From Mycobacterium mantenii (GTDB lineage: Bacteria > Actinomycetota > Actinomycetes > Mycobacteriales > Mycobacteriaceae): DNA of 64,000 nt. Where the stretch lies: positions 4,836,001-4,900,000 of the forward strand of contig NZ_AP022590.1 in assembly GCF_010731775.1 (NCBI RefSeq), in the 5' to 3' direction. Below are positions 9,003 to 19,493 of this stretch, one piece after another (within the stretch, counting starts at the first letter, position 1; the number at the start of each line of letters is the position of its first letter). Both the position numbers and the translations under genes were made by a program. A model generated the notes under the pieces. It searched no databases and was not told where the DNA came from. It saw only the letters and a list, made by a program, of their open reading frames with translations.

Positions 9003-12000
9003 GGGAGTGCCCGAATCGGTCCCTGCCGGCTCCAGCCGTGCACTGTCATCACACCCTGTTCGATTACGGCGTCCGGCGCCTGATCAGCCGGCACCAACCG
9101 GAAGTACTGCTCCACGGATCCCCAGTCCCGATACCAGTCGCCCCGCAGATACGTCGCGACCGTCGAGGTGCGCAGCATCGTCTGCAGGAACAGGAACGGC
9201 CCGCCGGCCTCGCCGGCCTGCCACCCGTTCGACGACGACGCCGTCTGTTTGTGGTCGGGCAGGATCCGGTACTCCGGAAGTTCGGCGACGCCGAGGTGTT
9301 CGGAGAACGGCCGCTGGCACGGGAAGTTCGCGGCGGTCGCGATGTCCATCAGCACCGGTGTCCGCGATCCCATCAATTGCTGCAGGGTCCGCAGCACCGG
9401 AACCCGCGGTGGCGTGAACGCGAACCACTGGTCCGAACTCAAGTTCGGGTCGTAGGCGACGATGCGCGCCACGTTCGCCTCGGGCGGCGCCCAGGTCAGC
9501 GGGAACCGCAGATTGCGCCACGCCGGCTCCGGCCCGATGTCGATCGGCTGCACCTCCGCGAGCGGCTGGGTGGTGCCGTCAGGGCGGGTGACGCCCCACT
9601 GCAACTTCAGCGACTGGCCGTAGGTGAAGGTGCCGTCCTCTTTGTACGACCAGATGGCACCGGACGCCGACACCACGACGATCGGCCGGTCGCCGGTGCG
9701 CGGCGGCAGCTGGTACCAGGCCGAGGTGGCGGTGGCGGCCAGCGAGTTTTCGCCGTAGCTGCCCATCACCGGGGTCCGGGCCGGGTCGAGTCCGAACGGC
9801 AGCGCGACGTTCGAGCCGTTGACGCCGACGGGGCCTTTGCCGCCGGCCGTGCCCGCGGAGTCACTCATGGCGGCGTTGGGCTTGTTCGGTGACGCGTCGG
9901 AATTCACCACGCCCGGCTTGGTGACCACCGGGTAGGACCTCAGGTCGTCGCCGACGCCGTCGGGTTTGAAGCCGACCGGGTTGGTGCCGCCCAGCGGGCC
10001 GTCGGGGCCGAACGTCTGCCCGGGCGCTGGCTGCAGCATCCCGGCGTTGGGGTCGGGCTCGGTCAGCACGTCGTCGGCCATGGCGCAACTGGTGGGGGAC
10101 AGTCCCGAACTGATGGCGGCGAGGTTGGCCTTGGCGGTCGTGTAGAGCGGGTAGCGGAACACCGCGCCCTTGGTCAGCGAGGCGACTTCGCCGACGACCA
10201 TGATGGTCGCGACCACCAGCAGCGGCGTCGACGCCAGCACCCGGTTGCGCCGGTTGTCCTTGACCTCGGTGTGCCCGGCGTAGTCCATCCGGAAGTGCTG
10301 CCAGGCGGCCAGCAGGCCGGTGATGATCGACAGCGTCAAGAACATCGACGTCACCGGGTGGCTGGCGATGACCGGCTGGATGTCGTACCACGGCACCCCG
10401 TAGTTGCCGACGTAGAACCAGCCGTTGACGCCGGAGGTTGCCACCGCCAGCACGAACAGCAGGGCCGTGACGTACAGCGTCAGGTTGCGTCGGTTGTGCA
10501 GGCCGATCCGGGACAGGGCGAACGCGGTGACTGCGCCCAGCGCCCCGGCCAGCCCGGCGAACGCGCCGAACTGGACCGCCCACTTGGTTGGCGTGAAGGT
10601 CAACAGCAGCAGGCCGAACGCGGTGGTGCCGATCAACCGCCAGGCCGGGCCGCTGGCCACGCCCGGAATCCGGCCGCGGCGCAGCAGGGTCACCAGCATC
10701 CCGAACATGCACAGCAGCAGCACCAGCACCGCGAATCGCCGGGCCATCGATCCGTCGGGGTTGGATTCCACGGTGAGGAAGTAGTAGCGCAGCCAGTCCT
10801 GGTACCAGGCGATGGTCGGGCCGACCTTGTACTTGATCCGGGCCGACTCGCCGACCGTGGCCAGGGTCTGGCTGCGGAACACCACCACGAGGATCAGCGA
10901 CACCGTAGCGGCCAGCACCGCCAGCGGTGCCAGCAGCCCGTCGGTCGCCCGGCGGCGCCGGATCGTCTGTGCGACGGCCCGAGCACCGGTCAGCAGCGCG
11001 GCGACGGCGATCAGGCCCTGCGGTGCCAGGGTCGCGCTGAGCAGCGCCACGATGATGGCCACCGCCGCCGGGGCCAGCCGCCGCAGCGCGATCGCCCGCT
11101 CGACCAGCATCCACGTGACCAGCACGCCGAGGGCGATCAGCGGCTCGGGTCGCAGTCCGTTGTTGAACGGCAGCCACGCCGCCACGAACACCGCGCCCGC
11201 GGTGAAGACCGCTACCCGGTTGGCCGCCAGGCCGCCACGGCCCGGCCCCAGCCGGCGCAGCACCCAATGGCTGATAATCAGCCAGCACCCGATTGCGGCG
11301 ATCGTGGCGGGCAGCCGCATCCACACGCCGGCCGTGCTCACCGAGGCCATCTTGGCCAGCAGCCCGAGATACCAGTCGAAGGGTGCGTCCGTGGTGCCGA
11401 AATAGCGGTAGTAGTTGGCGATGTAGCCGGCGCCGGGGGCGACGCGGGCGATGGTCAGGTTGTAGCCGTCATCCGACGAGGTGGCGCCGATGACGTGCCA
11501 CAGCAGCAGGGTGGCGATCACCCCGGCATCGGCGATCCACGTGGCGATGCCGACCCGGCGCCAGTTGGCCAGGTGCGTGCCGGGGCGGTACCTGGACAGC
11601 CAGGCGATGGGGGAGCGCCAGTTGAGCAGCGTGCTGCCGCCCCGGCTCCGGCGGTCCAGCACCGCGAGCGCGACGATGGCCGTCAGCACGGCCAGGGCGC
11701 CCAGGATCATCACGATCTCCTTGATGACCGTGGGCGCGGTGATGAATCGGGTGTCGATGTCGATGCGCGCCGACAGCCCCGGACCCGCGGGCACCTTCAA
11801 ATCGGTGAATACGCCGCCGACCTGCGGCTTCTTTTCCGGCGACAGGACACCCGAGGCGCCGGGTATGCCGACGAAATCGGCGCCGGTCGCGCCCGCGTCG
11901 GCCCAGACGTGCAGCACGCTGCAGGCCCCGGCGGCGACGGCCGCGCGTTGTGCGACCGCGGCCACGGTGTCCCGGAACGCGACGACGACCACGTCCTGGT

Positions 12001-12325
12001 TGGCCCGCACGAACAGCCCGTTCTTCCCGGCGTCCATGCCGCCGGGCGGCAGGGTGGAGACCACCAGGCCGCCGCCGGCGGGCAGGGTGGCGATGGCCGG
12101 GCAGGGAATGGAGATGTCCAGCGCGCGGGGCGCCCCCGACACCAGGGGCGCGGTGATCTGGCTGACGTGCCCGTCCGTGCTGCCTTGGGGCCACAACACC
12201 GTCGCGGTGGTCTGCTTCACCGGAAGCAACGGGACAGACAGGCACAGCAGCAGACCCACGATGCCCGCGATGGCGGCCACCGACCGGGGGATCCGCTGCG
12301 ATCGCTCTTTACCGTCGTGGGGCAC
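8999..12325 (-). CDS. embA: EmbA, arabinosyltransferase
   Basis: 1108 residues, GTG start. Same architecture as EmbB and EmbC: N-terminal membrane anchor (about residues 14-32), periplasmic region, many spans, C-terminal carbohydrate-binding module. The acidic loop is [20 protein letters not shown]. EmbA and EmbB form a heterodimer that makes the terminal Ara6 motif of arabinogalactan, which carries the mycolates. In most mycobacteria embA follows embC closely. Here embC ends about 2 kb upstream, with an ArsR operon and an embR fragment between them, so embA probably relies on a promoter in the 69 bp before its start or inside the fragment. Confidence 0.97.
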   Translation of the reverse strand: MPHDGKERSQRIPRSVAAIAGIVGLLLCLSVPLLPVKQTTATVLWPQGSTDGHVSQITAPLVSGAPRALDISIPCPAIATLPAGGGLVVSTLPPGGMDAGKNGLFVRANQDVVVVAFRDTVAAVAQRAAVAAGACSVLHVWADAGATGADFVGIPGASGVLSPEKKPQVGGVFTDLKVPAGPGLSARIDIDTRFITAPTVIKEIVMILGALAVLTAIVALAVLDRRSRGGSTLLNWRSPIAWLSRYRPGTHLANWRRVGIATWIADAGVIATLLLWHVIGATSSDDGYNLTIARVAPGAGYIANYYRYFGTTDAPFDWYLGLLAKMASVSTAGVWMRLPATIAAIGCWLIISHWVLRRLGPGRGGLAANRVAVFTAGAVFVAAWLPFNNGLRPEPLIALGVLVTWMLVERAIALRRLAPAAVAIIVALLSATLAPQGLIAVAALLTGARAVAQTIRRRRATDGLLAPLAVLAATVSLILVVVFRSQTLATVGESARIKYKVGPTIAWYQDWLRYYFLTVESNPDGSMARRFAVLVLLLCMFGMLVTLLRRGRIPGVASGPAWRLIGTTAFGLLLLTFTPTKWAVQFGAFAGLAGALGAVTAFALSRIGLHNRRNLTLYVTALLFVLAVATSGVNGWFYVGNYGVPWYDIQPVIASHPVTSMFLTLSIITGLLAAWQHFRMDYAGHTEVKDNRRNRVLASTPLLVVATIMVVGEVASLTKGAVFRYPLYTTAKANLAAISSGLSPTSCAMADDVLTEPDPNAGMLQPAPGQTFGPDGPLGGTNPVGFKPDGVGDDLRSYPVVTKPGVVNSDASPNKPNAAMSDSAGTAGGKGPVGVNGSNVALPFGLDPARTPVMGSYGENSLAATATSAWYQLPPRTGDRPIVVVSASGAIWSYKEDGTFTYGQSLKLQWGVTRPDGTTQPLAEVQPIDIGPEPAWRNLRFPLTWAPPEANVARIVAYDPNLSSDQWFAFTPPRVPVLRTLQQLMGSRTPVLMDIATAANFPCQRPFSEHLGVAELPEYRILPDHKQTASSSNGWQAGEAGGPFLFLQTMLRTSTVATYLRGDWYRDWGSVEQYFRLVPADQAPDAVIEQGVMTVHGWSRQGPIRALP

Positions 12326-12394
12326 GAGGCTCGATCGTAAGCGACGCGGCTTAGTCCGCTAAGGACGCGGGGCCGCGCAACGGGTCGGAGATGA
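12326..12394. other. Short interval between embA start and the embR remnant
   Basis: This 69-bp stretch separates the divergent embA start from the first in-frame codon of the embR fragment. It should contain whatever embA-embB promoter survives. I see no convincing -10/-35 pair or palindrome. If the missing 5' part of embR once lay here, a deletion may also have removed the original divergent promoter region. Confidence 0.4.
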
Positions 12395-12817
12395 GTCGGG
12401 TTCACGGTCAACGCGCTGCAGCAACGCATTTTGCGCCAGGAGCCGCTGGGCCCCGAACAACCCGAACGGGCGGGCGAGCTGGCCGTGATGACCACCCACA
12501 AGCACAGCACCGTCCGCTCGGAGTCGGCGGCGGCGTGGGTCGACGATCTGGTCGTCGCGGGGCTGCGTGACAACGCCTGCCGCCTCTATCAGCTCAGCGG
12601 TGTGACCACCCGGATAGGACACCTCGACGACACCGCGGTGAGCCGCCACCATGCCGTGATCATCGATACCGGGAAGGACTTTCTGATCACCGACATGAAA
12701 TCGACCAACGGTGTGCAGGTGCAGGGCCGGTGGGTGCAGCGCAGCGCCACCCTCGAAGACGGCGATCACATCCGTATCGGCAACTCCGAGTTCGTCTTCG
12801 AAATCCGGCCCGCCTGA
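12395..12817 (+). pseudogene. embR: embR remnant: end of BTAD plus FHA domain only
   Basis: The frame opens right after a stop at 12392-12394 and first reads NALQQRILRQEPLGPEQPE, which resembles the end of the BTAD segment of EmbR as I recall it (ILRQQPL). A near-complete FHA domain follows (TRIG, VSRHHAVIIDTG, STNGVQVQ, EDGDHIRIGNSEFVFEI). Full EmbR has about 388 residues with an OmpR-type DNA-binding domain, BTAD and FHA; the first two thirds are absent. The loop between RIG and SRHH is about 7 residues shorter than in EmbR. The pThr-binding Arg, Ser and Asn are kept. A TTG at 12431 could start a 128-residue FHA-only protein, so a residual decoy role cannot be excluded. M. avium has embR beside embA. 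Confidence 0.8.
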
Positions 12818-12820
12818 ACG

Positions 12821-13444
12821 CTATTCGCCGATGCGGGCCGCCAGGGTGGCGAGCCCCGGGCCATCGAGGTCGGCCAGGGCGGCCGGACGTCCGGTCATCG
12901 CCAGCAGCAGCGCCTCGCCGGGGCCGGTCACCTCGGGCCCGTCGCCGTGCGTCCACTCGACGTCGGTGGCGCGCAGCCGCAAACCCCTGATCCGGCGTCC
13001 CGCACCGAGCCGGGGGTTACCGGGCACCAGGGGAAGGATTCGTTCGAGTCGATCGGGTGGTACCTCACGCGGCCGGCCCAGCGCGCGGCGGATGTCCTGG
13101 TGATGGATCGTGCCGTCGATGAGTGCGATCATGCCGCCGAAACCTGCTGTCAGCCCGCGTGGTTGGAGATGGCTGCGCAGGAATTCCAGTAGCTGTTGCG
13201 GGGTCAGGGCCGCGAATTCGTCGACACCCACCTGGTTGGCCCGCACGATCCGGCCCTTGGTGAACCGTTTCAGCAGCCCCAGCGCACCGAGATCCTCATA
13301 GCTGATCACATGCGCGACAACGTCTTTCACATTCCATCGGGTGCACAGGGTGGGCGCCTCCCAGTCCTGCGGTGTCAGGGTGGCCAGGAATTCCGCGAGG
13401 TCGGCCCGCTCGGCGCGGGCCATGGTCATCAGGTCGGACGTCAT
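12821..13444 (-). CDS. DinB-like / maleylpyruvate isomerase family protein (TIGR03083 type)
   Basis: 207 residues. It has the pattern of the mycothiol-associated DinB-like superfamily: CTRWNVKDVVAHV near residue 35 and GTIHHQDIRRALGRPREVP near residue 112, supplying the conserved His ligands of the divalent-metal site. Members are predicted mycothiol-dependent transferases or isomerases; the substrate here is unknown. The ATG overlaps the stop of the upstream SRPBCC gene by 4 bases (ATGA). It is the last gene of an ArsR-SRPBCC-DinB operon placed between embC and embA. Confidence 0.8.
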   Translation of the reverse strand: MTSDLMTMARAERADLAEFLATLTPQDWEAPTLCTRWNVKDVVAHVISYEDLGALGLLKRFTKGRIVRANQVGVDEFAALTPQQLLEFLRSHLQPRGLTAGFGGMIALIDGTIHHQDIRRALGRPREVPPDRLERILPLVPGNPRLGAGRRIRGLRLRATDVEWTHGDGPEVTGPGEALLLAMTGRPAALADLDGPGLATLAARIGE

Positions 13445-13926
13445 CGCGGCTCACCGTCGCTCAACAGCTTCATGTAGCGCGCCAGGTACAGCGGCCAGCC
13501 CGCGTCTCCGTCGACACCATCGGCGACGGATTGCCAGCCCGGGCCATGCCGGTCCAGGTGGCGGTGTTCAAGATCCACCCGGGTTCGCTCGCCGCCCTCG
13601 GCGGTGAAGCGGACTTCGACCTCGCTGGTCTTGGTCTGGTCGGTTTCCAGTTGCCACGTCGGACCGATGTCCCAGCTGAACGTCACGCGGTGGGGCGGCT
13701 CGTAGACCAGGATGCGCGCCCAGCGGCAGATACTGCCGTCGACTCCTCGATCGTAAATGTGGCCGCCCACTTGGGGTTCGAACACTGTCTCGGCGATCGG
13801 GACGGCCGGCAGATTATGCTCGCGCGGCTTGAAGGCGCCGAACTGCTCGGTGAAGACGGCGAACGCGCGGGCGATGGGGGCATTGACCACGACGTGGTGG
13901 GTGACATTGCGGATCTGCTGCGTCAT
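13441..13926 (-). CDS. SRPBCC (AHSA1-type) family protein
   Basis: 161 residues forming one START/Bet v 1-like hydrophobic-pocket domain. Typical features are the N-terminal HHVVVNAPIARAFAVFTEQF helix-grip entry, PHRVTFSW in the central strand, and ERTRVDLEH. Such proteins often accompany an ArsR regulator in Actinobacteria and probably bind a small hydrophobic ligand; no enzymatic function is established. It overlaps both neighbours by 4 bases, so all three genes are translationally coupled. Confidence 0.82.
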   Translation of the reverse strand: MTQQIRNVTHHVVVNAPIARAFAVFTEQFGAFKPREHNLPAVPIAETVFEPQVGGHIYDRGVDGSICRWARILVYEPPHRVTFSWDIGPTWQLETDQTKTSEVEVRFTAEGGERTRVDLEHRHLDRHGPGWQSVADGVDGDAGWPLYLARYMKLLSDGEPR

Positions 13927-14246
13927 GGTGCTCCTTCGTTCATTTCTTCGATGGTCCGCGCATACCCGGCCAGTGCCTGTGTCCAGAACCGGTCGAGGTC
14001 GGCGCGCAGTGCCTGCAGTCCGGTGGGGTCGAGCTGATAGACCCGACGAGTTCCCGCGGCGCGGTCGCGCACCAGCCCGGCGGACTTGAGCACCTTGAGG
14101 TGTTGGGAAACCGCCGGTCGGCTGACGGGCAGGCCGCGGGCCAGTTCCCCGACCGCCGACGGACCGTGCGCGAGGCGTTCCACGATGGCCCGCCGAGTCC
14201 CGTCCGCCAGGGCCAGCCAGACGTCACCCGTTTGGTAAGCGACCAC
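13923..14246 (-). CDS. ArsR-family winged-helix regulator
   Basis: 107 residues from a GTG at 14244-14246, chosen because the protein then starts at the conserved first helix (VWLALADGTRRAIVERL). The frame is open to a TTG at 14270, which would put the operator inside the coding region. The winged helix reads LPVSRPAVSQHLKVLKSAGLV, the classic ArsR recognition motif, followed by a wing with RRVYQLDP. There is no Cys metal-binding box, so this is a non-metal ArsR, as usual for those paired with SRPBCC proteins. It probably represses its own operon through GTAAG half-sites at its start. Confidence 0.85.
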   Translation of the reverse strand: MVAYQTGDVWLALADGTRRAIVERLAHGPSAVGELARGLPVSRPAVSQHLKVLKSAGLVRDRAAGTRRVYQLDPTGLQALRADLDRFWTQALAGYARTIEEMNEGAP

Positions 14247-14268
14247 GAACCGTAAGCATAGACTTACC
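14234..14268. promoter_or_regulatory. GTAAG half-site cluster, likely ArsR operator
   Basis: An inverted repeat GTAAG-N6-CTTAC (14252-14267) sits 6-21 bases upstream of the arsR GTG. A further GGTAAG lies at 14234-14239, just inside the gene, so the outer arms GGTAAG and CTTACC form a second inverted repeat. Autoregulation by the adjacent ArsR is the natural reading. Confidence 0.5.
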
Positions 14269-14305
14269 AATGTGCGGTCTCAAGGCTTGCGCCTCGTTGT
14301 GCGCC

Positions 14306-17300
14306 TCAGGTTTTACGCAGCGGCGCCGGATTCCACAGCCCGCTGCGCGTCGCCGTTCCCAGCAGCAGGCGGGCGGGTTCGGCGTCGGGGTAGTAGGGCG
14401 TCAACCGTTGCAGCGAACCCCAATCGCGCGACCAGTCGTCCTTGAGGTAGGTGGCCACGGTGGTCGCCTTCACCAGCAACTCGGTCACGCCCAGCGGCCC
14501 ACCGCCGTTGTTGTCCATCACCGGCGAGTTGGCCTCGGCGCCGAAGCGGTCGGGCAGGATGCGCCACCGCGGAGTCTCGTCGAGCCCGTTCTGATGACCG
14601 AACGGTCGCTGGCAGGGGAAGGCCAGCCCGACGAGCCAGTCCAAGAACACCGGGTCGGCGGAGCCCACCACGTCCTGCAGCGTGCGCAGCTGCGGCATCC
14701 GCGGCGGGGTCAGCGCGATCCAGTGCTGCGGGGCCAGGTCCTCGTCATCGGCGACCAACCGAATCTGGGTGGCGGAGTTGGGAATTGCCGACATCGGCAA
14801 CCGCAGGTTGCGCCAGGCCGGCGATGCCCCCACGTCCGCGAATTGGAACGAACCGCCGGGGTGCCCGCCGGCCGCCTGCTCGTCGGTGGCCCACTGCACC
14901 TGGACCTCGCGGGGGTCGAAGCGCCCGGCCGCACTCACCACCAGCAGCGGCCCCGCCTTGTCGCGGGCGGGCAGCCGGTACCAGCTGGACCGCAGGTGCG
15001 CGGGCACCTGGATGCCGGAGCGCCAGCTGCCGAGCACCGGTGTGCGTGCGGGGTCGAGACTGAAGGGCAGCTGGGCCGACGAACCGTTGATCCCCGGTGC
15101 GGGCGTGGTGCCGCCCTCGGTGCCGGCCTGGTTGCTGCCGGTCTTCTCCTCGTCGTTGACGAAGCTGCGATCACCCGGACGTTCCATCACCGGGTCGGCC
15201 CGCACATCGGCGGGAATCCCGTTGGGCGTGAAGGCTTCTGATAATCCGGCGCCGAGCGCGTCGGCCGCCGACGCGCTCACCGGCGTCAGCATTCCGGCGT
15301 TGGGATCTTGCTCCACCAGCACGTCCTCGGCCAGTCCGCACGACTTTCCGGTCAGGGCTTGCAGGTTGGAGCGGCCGACCGACCACGCCGGATACTGGTC
15401 GGTCATCGCCAGGGTCAGCGATGCCACCTCGAACACCACCAGCATCCAGGTCGCAATTGCCAAGGGGGACTGCACGATTCCAGCCGCCCGGACTCCCAGC
15501 CGGGTCCTGGGCGGCCCGTTGTCCGGGGCGACGAAGTGGAACCAGGCCGCCAGCAGCAGCACCACCACCGTCGCACCGAGCAGCGCGGTGGCGAAGGCGT
15601 AATGCCAGGCCGGGAACTGATTCGACCACGGCACACCGAAATTCGATACGTACCACCAGCCGTTGACACTGGCGAACGACAATGCCACCAGGAACAGCAC
15701 CACGGCGGCGTACACGGTGCGATTGCGCCGGGATCGCATCGCCACGGAGGTCACCGCCACCGCGGCCAGCGCACCCAGCGGACCGGCCAGTCCGGCGAAC
15801 ACCCCGAAGTGGTGGGTCCATTTGGTGGGCGTGAACATCATCGCGACGAAGGAGATGATGGTGATCCCGACGATGCGCCGGCTCGGCCCGGCGGCAGTCC
15901 CCGGAATCCGGCCCTTGCGCAACGACATTGCGACCGTGACCCCGAGGGCGAGAACCAGCGCCAGCACGGCGAAGCGACGGGCGACCGATCCGTCGGGGCT
16001 GGCCATGAACAGCCGCTCGTAGCGGATGTGTTCGTCGAACCAACTGAGGCTGGGCCCTACGGCGCGTTTGAGCATGGTGGCCTGGATCTCACCGGCCATC
16101 GTCTGGTCGCGGAAGATCAGGATCGCGGTGACGGTGACGGCGGCCAGCAGGGGCGCGATCAGCGGCAGCGCCCCGAAGCGTTTGGAGCGGCGGTGCAGGA
16201 TGGTCCGCAGCGGCCCGATCGCGACCAGCAGCGCGCCGATCGAGGCGATGCCCGTCGGCCCGGAGAACAGGGTCAGCGCACCGATGATGCAGGCGATGGC
16301 CACCGGAAGCAGCCGGCTGGTAGCGACCGCACGTTCCACCGAGCACCAGGTCAGCAGGATGCCCAGGGCGATGATCGGCTCGGGACGCAGGCCGTTGTCC
16401 AGCGGTAGCCAGACGGCCAGGAACATGCCGGCAGCGGTCCAGGCCGCGGCGCGGTTCTGTTTGACCGCATGACCCAGCCGCGGCATGACCTCCCGGCTGA
16501 TCACCCACCAGCACGTCAGCGCGATCACCAAGGTGGGCAACCGCATCCAGACGCTGGTGGTGCTCACGTGGGCCCACAGCGCCAGCAGGTCGTAGTACCA
16601 GCCGAACGGCGCCTCGGGCGTGCCGAACCAGCGGTAGTAGTTGGCCATGTAGCCGGCGTGCTCGGACACGCGGGCCATGGTCAGGATGTAGCCGTCATCG
16701 GAGGTGTTGGCGCCGACGAAGTGCCACCACACCAGGACGCCGATGACCAGGGCGTCCAGGCCGCCGATCGACCACCAGCGGGCGGGCAGGAAGCGGCGGT
16801 GCCGAGTCCCGTCGGCGGTGTCGAGGATGTGCAGCGCGATCAGGGCGGTGGCGGTCAGTACCAGCCCGAGGATCATCGCGGCCATCTTCAGCGGGGTGGG
16901 GCTGCTGCTGTAGCGGGTGTCGATGGTCGCCGAGAAGTTCAGGCCGGACGGAGCCGGTCCGCTCAAATCGGTGAAGACGCCGACGATCTGGGGCCGGAAG
17001 TCGTAGCCGCTCTTCTCGCCGCGCAGCGGCGCCCCGGGATGCTCGGCGTTGGGTCCCTGGGTGAGCCCGACGAACTCGGCGGTGACGCGGTCCGCGTGCG
17101 CGGTGAAGGTCAACCGCTGGCAGGCCGGACTGAGCACCTGGCTCAACGGGGCGGTGACCACCGGGACGTTGCGCACCACCAGCACCAGGTCGTTGTTGGC
17201 GCGCACAATCAGCAGTCCCCGGTCGACGGCCTTCGGAGCCTGTTTGGGCACGGTCGACAACAGCACCGTCTTGCCGCCGTTGCCTCCCCCGGTCAATCCG

Positions 17301-17584
17301 GCGGCGGCCTGGCACGGGATGGTGATGGTCAGATCGGTGGCGACGTAGCCGATCAGCGGCGCGTCGACGCTGCCGAATGTGCCGTTCTGCGGCCAGTTCA
17401 GTTGGGCGGTGGTCTGGTCGACCGGAAGCAGTGGGGTGGCGATCGCCAGCAGCACTCCGAGCAGCCCGGCGACGGAAGCGACCAGTCGGGCGATCCGGTG
17501 ATTCGCTCCCGTGTCGTTCACGGAGCTAGATGCTAGTTCTTCGGCTGTTTGGGGCCCCGTTTGAGGCGTGGTGTCAGTGCTCAT
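14306..17584 (-). CDS. embC: EmbC, arabinosyltransferase for lipoarabinomannan
   Basis: 1092 residues from the ATG at 17582-17584; an open frame upstream is antisense-like coding inside aftA. EmbC extends the arabinan of lipoarabinomannan from DPA. N-terminal anchor near residues 38-55, acidic loop NTSDDGYILTMARVSEHAGY, multiple spans, and a C-terminal carbohydrate-binding module. The start is 5 bases after the aftA stop, so it belongs to the dprE1-dprE2-aftA-embC unit. It is not followed directly by embA as in M. tuberculosis; an ArsR operon intervenes. Confidence 0.96.
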   Translation of the reverse strand: MSTDTTPQTGPQTAEELASSSVNDTGANHRIARLVASVAGLLGVLLAIATPLLPVDQTTAQLNWPQNGTFGSVDAPLIGYVATDLTITIPCQAAAGLTGGGNGGKTVLLSTVPKQAPKAVDRGLLIVRANNDLVLVVRNVPVVTAPLSQVLSPACQRLTFTAHADRVTAEFVGLTQGPNAEHPGAPLRGEKSGYDFRPQIVGVFTDLSGPAPSGLNFSATIDTRYSSSPTPLKMAAMILGLVLTATALIALHILDTADGTRHRRFLPARWWSIGGLDALVIGVLVWWHFVGANTSDDGYILTMARVSEHAGYMANYYRWFGTPEAPFGWYYDLLALWAHVSTTSVWMRLPTLVIALTCWWVISREVMPRLGHAVKQNRAAAWTAAGMFLAVWLPLDNGLRPEPIIALGILLTWCSVERAVATSRLLPVAIACIIGALTLFSGPTGIASIGALLVAIGPLRTILHRRSKRFGALPLIAPLLAAVTVTAILIFRDQTMAGEIQATMLKRAVGPSLSWFDEHIRYERLFMASPDGSVARRFAVLALVLALGVTVAMSLRKGRIPGTAAGPSRRIVGITIISFVAMMFTPTKWTHHFGVFAGLAGPLGALAAVAVTSVAMRSRRNRTVYAAVVLFLVALSFASVNGWWYVSNFGVPWSNQFPAWHYAFATALLGATVVVLLLAAWFHFVAPDNGPPRTRLGVRAAGIVQSPLAIATWMLVVFEVASLTLAMTDQYPAWSVGRSNLQALTGKSCGLAEDVLVEQDPNAGMLTPVSASAADALGAGLSEAFTPNGIPADVRADPVMERPGDRSFVNDEEKTGSNQAGTEGGTTPAPGINGSSAQLPFSLDPARTPVLGSWRSGIQVPAHLRSSWYRLPARDKAGPLLVVSAAGRFDPREVQVQWATDEQAAGGHPGGSFQFADVGASPAWRNLRLPMSAIPNSATQIRLVADDEDLAPQHWIALTPPRMPQLRTLQDVVGSADPVFLDWLVGLAFPCQRPFGHQNGLDETPRWRILPDRFGAEANSPVMDNNGGGPLGVTELLVKATTVATYLKDDWSRDWGSLQRLTPYYPDAEPARLLLGTATRSGLWNPAPLRKT

Positions 17585-17589
17585 CAGGG

Positions 17590-19491
17590 TTACGTCCCGG
17601 GCTTGCGGATGGCCAGCACAAATGGGCCGACGCTTTGGACGACGAAACGCGGATCGTCGAACAAGGCGCCGCGCAGATCGACGGTATACCGCCGCACGTT
17701 GGGCTGGTTGGGGTAGACGTCCTCGGCCAGCCGCAGGGTGTAGTTGCCGTTTGCGCCTCGGCGCATGAGGAAGACCGTCGGCGGCGGCCAGGGGCAGGTG
17801 TCCAGGGCGTGGATCAGCTCGTCGGCGGTCTTGAGGTTGGACCACTTGCTGATCTGCGCGGCGCGCAGGTCGAATTGTGCGAGCGGGTTGGCGTAGTGCG
17901 ACGTGAGCCCCTGAAATCCCCAGTACGGGTAGAAGGACAGGAAGCTGTAGTCGGCCGTCATCACGACGGTCTGATCCCGGCGCTTGCCGGTTACCTGCGT
18001 GATCGCGTGATCGATCGTGGCGTAGAACTTCTCGGCGCTGGGCGGTCGCCGATCGCCGCGCCGCGCGTGACCGTCGGTGTCGGTGTAGGCGATGGTGAGG
18101 TCGGGGCGCAGCACGTCGGGGATGTCCTGACTGAACGCCACCGCGGCGGCCAGGCCGACGGCCCCGGCTACCGGGAGCACCGCCCGCCCCCGCGCGGATA
18201 ACGCCCGCACCACCTCGACGAAGCCGAACGCCCCGGCCGCGACCAGCAACACGCTCAGGGTCGGCTGCAGCCGGAACGACAACAGGGTGGTGCGCGCCAG
18301 GGTGGTGAGCATCGACAGCAGCGACCACAGGTAGATCGCCAGCACGCCGATGGCCAGCGCCCCGGCCCGCACCGAGGAGCCGGCCCGCACCACCAGCCAC
18401 AGGGTGCCGATCAGGCAGACGACGCCCAGCAGCGTGAACTGCAGCATCGGGAAGGTCAACTCGGCGCCGTCGGCCGGCAGGTAGTGCATGGCGCTGCCGG
18501 AGTTGCTGACCGGGTTGTGGACCGCGCGCACGACGAACGGAAGCCAGGTCGTGCACGCGATCACCACGGCGATGGCGGCGATGACGGCCAACCGCCGCAG
18601 CGGATCGAGGGCGGCCCTGCCGCCGCCGGTCCTGTTCCGGAGCCAGCGCACCCCGGCCAGCCACACGGCCATCAATCCGACCGCGAACGCGCTGAACCCG
18701 AACAGCAGGGTGTACCAGGTGGCCGTCCAGCCCAGAAATATCCCGGCGGCGATCACCGCCCCCCAGCCCGCGCCGGCCGGGGCGTCCGGGCGGTCACCGG
18801 CGCGCAGACCCGACCAGGTCAGCACCAGCATCGGCGGCAACAACACGGTGATCATCGCCGAGTAGGGCTCAGGGGAGCCGTAAGCCAGTGTCACCGCGGC
18901 CGTCGCGGTGGTGACGATCAGCGCGTATTCGAACCGGACCATCCGCCACCAGAGCACCAGCGCGACCGCGACCGCGATCGTGATCGAGGTGATGGCCCAC
19001 GGCTTGAAGATCTCCCACGCCGGTGTCCCGCTGAGCGCCGCGGCGCGGCCGCCGATCCAGAACCAGCCCGGCGGGTAATACGGCGGCAGCCCGATGTAGG
19101 TCATGTCGCGCAGGGCCGGGCTGTCCGCGAGCCGCGTCAGGTATTCGGTCCGGAACTGCTGATCGACGGAAATGCCGAACAGATACAGCTTGGTCGCCCC
19201 CAGCGGCATGCCCAGCGTCACGACGGTGAACGCGGACACGAAGACCAGCCCGGCCAGTTGGGTCACCAGCCGGCCGCGGGGGCGCGAGCAGCGCCGCCAC
19301 GCCCAGCCGACGCCAACCAGCCCGGCCAGGCAGCCGACCTGCCCGACGGTGGTCAGCGCGTGCAGTTGATTGGAGGACGGGAAGGCCGGCCACTGCACCC
19401 GAGAGATGGCGATCAGCGATACCACCGCGACGGCGACCGCGACCAGCACCGCCAAAGCCATCTGGCCGAGGGTGGCCAGCGCGTTACGCAT
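17590..19491 (-). CDS. aftA: AftA, first arabinofuranosyltransferase of arabinogalactan
   Basis: 633 residues. GT-C membrane enzyme that puts the first Araf residues on the galactan from DPA. Recognisable blocks are [37 protein letters not shown] followed by [14 protein letters not shown] (acidic external loop), and [20 protein letters not shown] in the C-terminal periplasmic domain. The ATG at 19489-19491 lies 2 bases after the dprE2 stop. An in-frame start at 19575 would add 28 residues and overlap dprE2; the Mtb protein also begins upstream of this homologous Met, so the longer form is possible. Confidence 0.93.
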   Translation of the reverse strand: MRNALATLGQMALAVLVAVAVAVVSLIAISRVQWPAFPSSNQLHALTTVGQVGCLAGLVGVGWAWRRCSRPRGRLVTQLAGLVFVSAFTVVTLGMPLGATKLYLFGISVDQQFRTEYLTRLADSPALRDMTYIGLPPYYPPGWFWIGGRAAALSGTPAWEIFKPWAITSITIAVAVALVLWWRMVRFEYALIVTTATAAVTLAYGSPEPYSAMITVLLPPMLVLTWSGLRAGDRPDAPAGAGWGAVIAAGIFLGWTATWYTLLFGFSAFAVGLMAVWLAGVRWLRNRTGGGRAALDPLRRLAVIAAIAVVIACTTWLPFVVRAVHNPVSNSGSAMHYLPADGAELTFPMLQFTLLGVVCLIGTLWLVVRAGSSVRAGALAIGVLAIYLWSLLSMLTTLARTTLLSFRLQPTLSVLLVAAGAFGFVEVVRALSARGRAVLPVAGAVGLAAAVAFSQDIPDVLRPDLTIAYTDTDGHARRGDRRPPSAEKFYATIDHAITQVTGKRRDQTVVMTADYSFLSFYPYWGFQGLTSHYANPLAQFDLRAAQISKWSNLKTADELIHALDTCPWPPPTVFLMRRGANGNYTLRLAEDVYPNQPNVRRYTVDLRGALFDDPRFVVQSVGPFVLAIRKPGT

Positions 19492-19493
19492 GG

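Noticed and set aside
10271..12340. 689-codon open frame on the plus strand opposite embA
   Set aside because: It is antisense to a complete, motif-rich embA. Its composition (Gln, His, Gly, Arg rich, no domain) is typical of shadow frames in high-GC genes.
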